DNA of 64,000 nt from Diphasiastrum complanatum. Its lineage: Eukaryota > Streptophyta > Lycopodiopsida > Lycopodiales > Lycopodiaceae. The stretch is from the NCBI GenBank assembly GCA_029204225.1, contig CM055110.1:34915947-34979946 (forward strand). Direction: 5' to 3'. This document shows positions 57,542-64,000 of this stretch, one piece after another; position 1 is the stretch's first letter; every line of letters starts with the position of its first letter. Both the position numbers and the translations under genes were made by a program. The notes below the pieces were generated by a model, which saw only the letters and a list, made by a program, of their open reading frames with translations, had not been told where the DNA came from and ran no database searches.

Positions 57542-57953
57542 GCGCGTGCGCGTGTATTGGCGTTGTACCTGTTGCAACGGGCCAAGTGGCTGGCCTCCGG
57601 CAAGGAGGAGGAGCGGGTGAGTGGAAAAAGGAGAGGGGGAGAGGGGGGGGATTTACGCATGTAGTTAAGGGATGCTCTTGTGTTGGCCAAGCAATGAAAA
57701 ATGATTTTTTTTGTTTTATGAACGTAGTTTATGGATATGTTTTAGTGTGGTTTGCATGTCCCACCGAATATGGATATTTTTTTGCTTTGTTAGCATTACT
57801 GGCATATTCAGTGAAGTGGGGCCAAGTTATGGGTTTTTGGATTTGTAAGAAAACTTTTTTGTGTGAAACCGTTTACATCGGAGAAGAAATTCAAGAAGCC
57901 GACAACAGTTGAATCATGGATAAATCGGTGGAGCACTTAGTGCTTGAGGAGAA
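57540..57953. other. No gene recognised before the LTR
   Basis: G-rich to mixed sequence. A purine-rich TGCTTGAGGAGAA just before the LTR resembles a PPT. Confidence 0.35.
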
Positions 57954-58917
57954 TGAAGAAACAAAATGTTTCTAATGCCAAAGCTTTGCTAGCTTTCAAT
58001 TCTGGACCTTTGACAAAAGACGACACGACACGAAATCAGTCGTACTCCACAAACAGCCAAGAAGACCAGCCAAGTACCATGGGGTACAGTATTCTAATCA
58101 GATATCATGACATCTATAGAAGTATTCTAGATCGTGGCTAATGTGTCGCTCTTGTAATTCGCGATTAGTTGTAGATGTTTAATCTTTTTTAATCTATAAG
58201 TTACATGACGCGACATGAAAAAGTTTGCGAACTATATACTTTCTGATTGATGCATAATACTATAAGCAAGTAAGCAAGAAATTCAGAAGACAGTCCGCTT
58301 GTGAGCGAGACAATTTTGTAGAGGATCTGTAAATCCAGAAGTCCGCTAGTAAGCGAGACACAATTCGTGAGAGAACTGTATCTCTCTCACACCAACACAC
58401 TACGTGGATCTGTCATGCAGTGCTTGAAGAATCACGAAAATCAATAGATAATATTGTAGTTGTTGTGCACATATTAATCTGTATGATTGTATGATCTCGA
58501 AGATATTTTTGTCTGTTACTATTCGTGTGTCTGATTCACTTGTTCATTCAATTTTGCACATTTGTTTGATTTCGTTGAATGCTACATTAATCTGTTAATG
58601 TAGATCAGCAGTGTCTCTCTACTCTCTGAAGGATTATAGAAATGATATAGCTGGCAGTGACCAACAATCATATCGGAATTCCCGACGAACTGGTTTTATT
58701 TGTGAATGCTTTCGCTTTGCTTCGTGTTTCGCTTTGCTTTGCTTCACGATCACTTGGTTATAAGTGTAAATCAATTTCAAAGGCTCACTTAAGTTTCGTT
58801 TCGTTTTGTTTCGTTTCGTCTCATCTCGTTACAGAGCTTGATTGGTCTTGTCACAAATTCTTTCATTTTGTTTCGTGATCTATATGCTTCCAGCATGAAT
58901 CAATGTCAGAGCTCATT
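57954..58917 (+). repeat. 5' LTR of copia element
   Basis: Begins TGAAGAAACAAAATG. Shares with the right copy CAGTCCGCTTGTGAGCGA, ATCTGTTAA and TCGTTTCGTTTTGTTT-like tracts. A weak PBS-like ATGTCAGAGCTC lies at its end (about 58902), but the same string occurs in the other copy. Confidence 0.8.
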
Positions 58918-59448
58918 TATATCAGATCACAGGGGCTAAGCATTCAAACAAACAACCATCAATAAGTGAACACAAATTCAAAAGCAATGGCTTTAATCAG
59001 CAGCATACAATCCAAGATCTGTACAATTATGGTTTCATCAGGATCTAACTTTCTAGCATGAAAAGTTAAGACCTCGTTGATACTAAAGGGTGAAGGATTG
59101 AATTAAGGGAGAAAAATGACAAGGTAGTAGCCTTGCTATCATCATCCATAGCCTCACACTTGACCTGGGTACACTCTCCAAGGCAAAGGAGTTGTGAAAT
59201 ACACTACTCGTGAGATTTCAAACGAAATCATGCAGTCAAATAATGATGCTGGAAGATCAGCAAAGACCTCACTTCTTTTGTAAGGAAGATGAAGGATTTA
59301 TTCATTTCCCTACACAATTATGGAGCATAAAATGCAGTGTCAACAAAGAAGTAGCTTCTCACTTACCTATTGAGAGCCCTATCTAGATCTTTCTAGACAA
59401 CCAGAACCTTGCTAGCAAAGGATCCTACAATGACCCTCGAAAAGGCAA
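58918..59448. other. Copia leader, presumed
   Basis: Follows the LTR. ATGGCTTTAATCAGC at 58987 may start a decayed gag, but frames are too broken to follow. Confidence 0.35.
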
Positions 59449-59700
59449 TTGTCGAGATTGGAGAGGAAGTTGAGGCTAGAGAGCACCTTGATTACAAGGA
59501 TGCTTTTGACAAAGCCCTCTACAACAACAAGGAGAAGACCAAGAAATAATTCAAGCCTAAGAGGAAGTCAAATCAAAGGTAGGATCGTGATCAGCAAGCA
59601 GAAGAGAACAACAAAAAAAATTAGAATAAGGTCGAAACAGCAAAGTGGAGACAAGAAGACCTGGATGAGATGTAGACATGAAGGACACATAGTTAGTTTG
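59449..59700 (+). pseudogene. Copia gag remnant (basic C-terminal part)
   Basis: A Lys/Arg-rich frame ends in KKTWMRCRHEGHI, reminiscent of a zinc knuckle end (GKxGHI). Most of gag is lost and protease and integrase are deleted before RT. Confidence 0.45.
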
Positions 59701-60902
59701 TGATGGCTCAACCCAAACCCCCAGGATATGTCTCGAATTCACTTCCTGATTATGCATGCAGAATGCATAGGAGTATCTATGGTTTGAAGCAGTCAGCTCG
59801 ACAATGGTACAAGAAGAAAGATCAAGCTCTGAAATCCTTGGGATTCAAGCCATTAATGGCTGATTCCAATGTCTATGTGAGAATTAAAGTTGGGAAGATC
59901 ATCATTGTTCCTGTGTATGTGGACGACACTCTGATACTCTGCAAGAGTGAGAAGCTGATATTTGAAGTGAAGAATGACGTCTCGAAACATTTTGAGATTG
60001 TAGATCTGGAAGAAGCCAGGTTTTACCTTGTGTTGCAGATTGACATGGACTATGAGGGAGGTAAGTTGTACCTTCACCAGTCCAGATACACCCAAAATTT
60101 CTAGAGGATTTCGGAATGCTGAATTGCAAAGGAGCAAATACTCCAATGCTTGCAAGAACAGTACTGACGAACGAAAATTGTTCGAGGACTAAAGAAGAGA
60201 GAGAATTGATGCAGCTCACACCTTATAGGAAACTGATAGGATCATTGATGTACCTTGTAGTTAACACACATTTTGACATTGCTTATGTTGTGTTCAGGAT
60301 GAGCCAATTCTGCACGAATCCAAGCTCAACACATTGGAAGATTGCAAAATGAATTTTGCAATATCTTCAATTAACAAAGGATTATGGTTTGTGTTATTGT
60401 CATAATGCAAGATTTCAGATGCTTTCCTACAGCGATGCTAGCTGGGCATCTCTCAAGAAAGACTGTAAGAGTGTCTTAGGAGGATGCACCATCGCGCCAG
60501 GTGCAGCAATTCTCTGGGTCAGCAAGAAGCAGACCATTGTAGCTCAGTCATCTTGCGAAGCAGAGTATGTTGCAACAGCAAAGATGGCCAATGAGATAAT
60601 TTGGCTCAAACAGTTTCTGGACAAATTGGGCGAAACGAGGAATGAACCTTTGGTTCTACAGATGGCGAACACATCTGCAATACATCTAATGAAACAACCT
60701 GTGTTTCACTCAAGGACGAAACACATCGCGATCAAGTACCACTTGATTAGGGATCTAATTGGAAAGAAAATGCTGCAGACCACCTTCATTGGAACAAAAG
60801 ACATGGTTGCTGACATCTTCACAAAGGCCCTAGACAAAGGTCTATTCGAGAAACAGAGGAGTAGTCTTGGATTCGTCGAGCTATCATGCTTTGAGAGGGA
60901 GC
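59700..60902 (+). pseudogene. Ty1/copia RT C-terminus and RNase H
   Basis: RT: MHRSIYGLKQSARQWYKKKD, DSNVYVRIKVGK, catalytic YVDD in VYVDDTLILC (about 59917-59946), FEIVDLEEARFYL. Then LIGSLMYLVVNTHFDIAYVV. RNase H: YSDASWASLKKDCKSVLGG, SSCEAEYVA and NTSAIHLMKQPVFHSRTKHI, ending SSLGFVEL. The Asp of the usual DNxSAI motif is Ala here, so a catalytic residue is lost. A stop at 60102 and frameshifts near 60110 and 60353 break the frame. It belongs to the LTR pair at 57.95-61.9 kb. Confidence 0.9.
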
Positions 60903-61904
60903 TGAAGAAACAAAATGTTTCTAATGCCAAAGCTTTGCTAGTTTTCAATTCTGAACCTTTGACAATAGTGACACGACACGACATGACACGACAAAAAATC
61001 AATTGTGCTCCATGAACAGCCAAGAAGATCAGCCAAGTACCATGGGGTACAGATATCTGATCAGATATCATGACATCAGCAGAAGTATTCTAGATCGTGG
61101 CTAATCTGCCAATCTTGTAATTCGCAATTAGTTGTAGATGTTTAATCTTTTCTAATCTGTAAGTTACACAACGCAACATGAAAAATTTTGCGAACTATAT
61201 GCTTTCCTGATTGATGCATAATATTGTAAGCAAGTAAGCAAGAAAACCCAAAAATATTCTGAATACAGTCCGCTTGTGAGCGAAACAATTTTGTAGAAGA
61301 TTTGTAGATCTAGAAGTCTGCGAGTAAGCGAGACATGGTTCATGAAAGAACTGTATTTCTCTCACGCTAATGCACTGCGTGAATTTGTCATGTAGTGCTC
61401 AAAGAATCAAGAAAATCAATAGATAATATTGTAGTTGTTGTGCACATATTAATCTGTATGATTGTATGATCTCAAATGTATTTTTGTCTGCTACTATTCA
61501 TGTGTCTGATTCACTTGTTCATTCAATTTCACACATTGGTATGATTTCGTTGAATGTTATACTAATCTGTTAACGTAGATCAGCAGTGTCTATCTACTCT
61601 CTGAAGGATTGTAGGAATGATATAGCTAGCAGTTACCAGCAATTATATCTGAATTCTTGACGAACTAATTTTGTACGTGAAGGCTTTCGCTTCGCTTCAC
61701 GATCACTTGGCTATAAGCGTAAGTCAATTTCAGAGGCTCACTTAAGTTTCATTTCGTTTTGTTTCATTTCATCATGTTTTGTTTCGTTTCATTTCATCTC
61801 GTTAAAAAACTTGATTGATCTTGTCGCGAATTCTTTCACTTTGTTTCGTTTCGTTTTGCGATCTGTATGCTTCCAACATGAATCAATGTCAGAGCTCGTT
61901 TAAG
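60903..61904 (+). repeat. 3' LTR of copia element
   Basis: Begins directly after PPT GAGAGGGAGC with TGAAGAAACAAAATG. Homology to the left copy continues to about 61904, after which the left and right sequences diverge within a TTTCG-rich tract. Confidence 0.8.
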
Positions 61905-62055
61905 TTTCGCTTCGTTTCGTTTCCATTTTGAATTCATCTCGTTTTGTTTTGTTGTGTTACGGAGCCAGTTCGATCCAACACGAGTTATTCTCAAACAGAA
62001 ATAATTCGAGTTTTGAAAAAGTTTCGCGAATCATTCAAGAAACCCTTTATGAGTT
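61905..62055. other. Junction between copia LTR and gypsy element
   Basis: TTTCGTTT-rich sequence, no feature recognised. Confidence 0.3.
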
Positions 62056-62059
62056 TGTC

Positions 62060-63725
62060 ACTAGAGTTTATACTTGAATTTTGCATTTTTTGAGTGCATT
62101 TTTTGCATCAAAGAAGAGAATTTCTTTAGTACCGATTTTTTTGGAAGGTAAAGCCATATCGTGGTGGCGAGACCTATATCCTAAGCTAGTCACTTGGGAT
62201 GCTTTTCGAGAGGTGTTCCTGAAAGCATTTACGACTGTGGATGAGAGGGACTCATATCGGCATTTCGTTGAACTCAAGATGGGGTCGTGTGACTTGGACA
62301 CATACGTCCCAGAGTTCATGGACTTCCCGATTAAAGTGCCGCATTTTCTCAAAAAGTACGTACAGTGGCAATTTGTGTATGGATTGCCAGCGAACTTTCA
62401 AAATGAATGCAAGCACAATTTTTTGAACTCATTGGAGGATGCCATTCAGATCGCACAAGTGTACGATCAGACGGTGGAAGCTTCTAGAAAATGGGGGCAT
62501 GAAAAAGGCTCAACAAATTTTTGACTGCGAAAGAAGTCAAAAAAAAAAATTGATGAACCTGAAGGGATGGCTTATCAGAAACCCAAATCGGAAAAGAAAT
62601 TGAAGAAAAAATCTAAGTCATCAGTCAGATGCCTTTAAACAAAGGCTATGTTTTAATTGTGGCAAGGTAGGCCATATGACTAAAGAGTGCCTGTTAAAGA
62701 ACAAGTCCTCATCCAATCTCACGAAAGTTGATTTGCTAGCAGGTAAGATGAAAATTGATGTTATTAATAGTACTTATGAATGTCAATTCAGTACATTGTC
62801 TTTTGGCCCTCACAATTTGTTTCATGTTAGGGACAAGTTGTTAGGAGAAAATGTGAATGTATTGTTTGATTCACAGTACTCATAACTTTATTAATTCTCG
62901 ACAAACTCCAGGTACCTACCAGGCCAAGTGACCATAGATATGTGGGTCAGCTTGCGTCAGGTGTAGATACTGAAGTTTTTGATGTAATGGTTTCAGATTT
63001 GGAGCTAGATCTTCAAGGCCATGTTGAGAAAGTTAATTTCCATGTTCTAAACCTAGGCCAATCGGATGTAATATTAGGCTATGAGTGGCTCTTTGACAAA
63101 TTTGATAGTTTGCACATTGATTTTAAAAAGCATGAATTACAGTTCATGGGTTCTTGTGGTAAGTATGGTGATTTTATTGTGAGTGATGGAAGTCAGTATT
63201 GTAATTTAGATCATGAACATGAAGAAAAACAATTGTTAGCAAATTTAATTCAAGAGTTTGATCATGATTTTCCTAGTGAACTTCCACATGGTCTACCTCC
63301 GTCTAGGTCAGTAGATCATTAGATAGAATTAGTTTTGGGTAGTCAACCTATCTTTCGACAACCATATCGGTTTTGTCTGAAGGAAATGGAGAAAGTGACT
63401 CAACAAATTGAGGAGTATCTTTGAATGGGTCACATTTGACCTAGTAAGTTGCCATGGGGAGTGCCGATTCTTCTAAAGGATAAGAAGGATAGTACTTTTC
63501 GGATGTGCGTTGACTACAAGGGTTTGAATAAAGCTACCATAAGAACATGTATCCTCTGCCTAGGATGGACAATCTAGTTGATTGTTTGGGTGGAGCTAAG
63601 TATTTTACTAGAATTGATCTGCAAAGTGGCTATCATCAAGTTCAAATTCATTCAGAAGATGTATCTAAGATGGATTTTAGGACTAGGTTTGACTTAGAAT
63701 TTGCTTTGCACAAGAACACAGATCA
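62060..63725 (+). pseudogene. Ty3/gypsy gag, protease and RT start
   Basis: Gag core: FLEGKAISWWRDLYPK, WDAFREVFLKAF, DTYVPEFMDF, WQFVYGLPANFQNE. Zinc knuckle CFNCGKVGHMTKEC (62.65 kb, CX2CX4HX4C). Protease: VNVLFDSQYS, where the catalytic DSG has become DSQ, so activity is lost; then NFHVLNLGQSDVILGYEWL. RT starts DHDFPSELPHGLPPSR and KLPWGVPILLLKDKKDS, MCVDYKGLNKATI, then PLPRMDNLVDCLGGAKYFTR and QSGYHQVQI, stopping near 63705. Stops at 63320, 63422 and 63437. The element is cut off before the YxDD box. Confidence 0.88.
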
Positions 63726-64000
63726 TGCTACACAGTAACACAAACGGAAAATCACTCTCCTCAGTAAGCTCACATAGCAACTGTATTTCTCAAAATGAGA
63801 TTACACTGTACATATAGTTGTTCACTCAGCAACCCATGCATGACCCAAGTTGTCGTTGGCGGGACGCGTCTCCCGTCGACTTGCCTCGTGGCGAGGCCAA
63901 CTGATCCTTATCCACTGATAGGACCCACAGTATAGTAACACAATGATTCTAACTTTAATTCTAACTCTCTCCCTTAAAGTAGAGTCACTTTTTATACAGT
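63726..64000. other. No gene recognised; possible LTR start
   Basis: Ends the window. It has a GC-rich hairpin-like GGGACGCGTCTCCC (63862-63875) and pyrimidine-rich text near 63960. AGGACCCACAG recalls 13470, but no real alignment was found. Confidence 0.3.

Larger units (their letters stand above)
57954..61904 (+). mobile_element. Ty1/copia element, internally deleted
   Basis: Direct LTRs of about 960-1000 bp (57954-58917 and 60903-61904) flank a remnant gag and RT/RNase H. PPT GCTTTGAGAGGGAGC precedes the right LTR. Protease and integrase are not seen. LTR 3' boundaries and target duplication could not be fixed. Confidence 0.75.

Noticed and set aside
57478-57912. 144-codon frame beginning in the (TC)n tract
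   Set aside because: Starts in a microsatellite and continues through G-runs; composition does not look like a conserved protein.

Overview
This window looks like a transposon-rich stretch of a large land-plant nuclear genome. It carries decayed Ty1/copia and Ty3/gypsy LTR retrotransposons with plant-type primer-binding sites (TGGTATCAGAGC-like), an intact copia LTR pair, two intron-bearing or TIR-bounded genes of unusual transposon-like families, (TC)n, (GA)n and (AC)n microsatellites, GTAAGT/CAG introns of 80-110 bp, and a broken molybdate-transporter gene. From memory, the two transposon-like families are commoner outside flowering plants, so a lycophyte, fern, bryophyte or gymnosperm is a reasonable but weak guess. 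No bacterial, organellar, rRNA or tRNA gene was seen.

Layout. 1-1130 (minus): 5' part of an unrecognised two-exon gene with a promoter-like cluster. 1.45-3.04 kb: decayed copia element. 3.5-6.3 kb: multi-exon transposase-like gene with good splice sites, a tandemly duplicated exon and a convergent small gene (6.34-6.76 kb). 7.0-8.0 kb (minus): end of a chromodomain gypsy element with its 3' LTR. 8.0-9.3 kb: gypsy gag with three zinc knuckles. 10.3-17.2 kb (minus): two copies of a gypsy 3' end, LTR-like part plus a long accessory ORF. 17.5-22.4 kb: copia RT fragment, nearly full gypsy pol, a second copy of the accessory ORF, and an inverted RNase H fragment. 23.3-24.8 kb: degenerate tandem repeats and microsatellites. 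24.8-30.7 kb: TIR DNA transposon with a DGMDQ/VGHTH transposase-like gene (minus) and a nested gypsy element.

30.7-38.0 kb is mostly non-coding, with one SINE. 38.0-42.3 kb (minus) is a young copia element with near-identical 701-bp LTRs and one open gag-protease-derived ORF but no RT. 42.3-45.5 kb shows nothing recognisable. 45.6-49.1 kb holds a gypsy integrase and LTRs. 51.0-52.3 kb (minus) is a second three-knuckle gag, followed by a decayed copy of the 25-kb transposon's tail. 53.46-54.24 kb is a cluster of nested palindromes built on CTATG-YTSAR-CATAG, including a 52-bp-stem hairpin. 54.4-56.5 kb has two exons of a MOT1-like pseudogene. 57.9-61.9 kb is a copia element with LTRs, and 62.0-63.7 kb a gypsy gag-protease-RT.

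Most genes belong to mobile elements and are broken. The likely exceptions are the 38-42 kb copia ORF (open, young LTRs) and possibly the gene at the left edge. The signals that ordinary transposon annotation explains least are the palindrome cluster, the two unusual transposon-like genes, the accessory ORF and the gag-only copia element.
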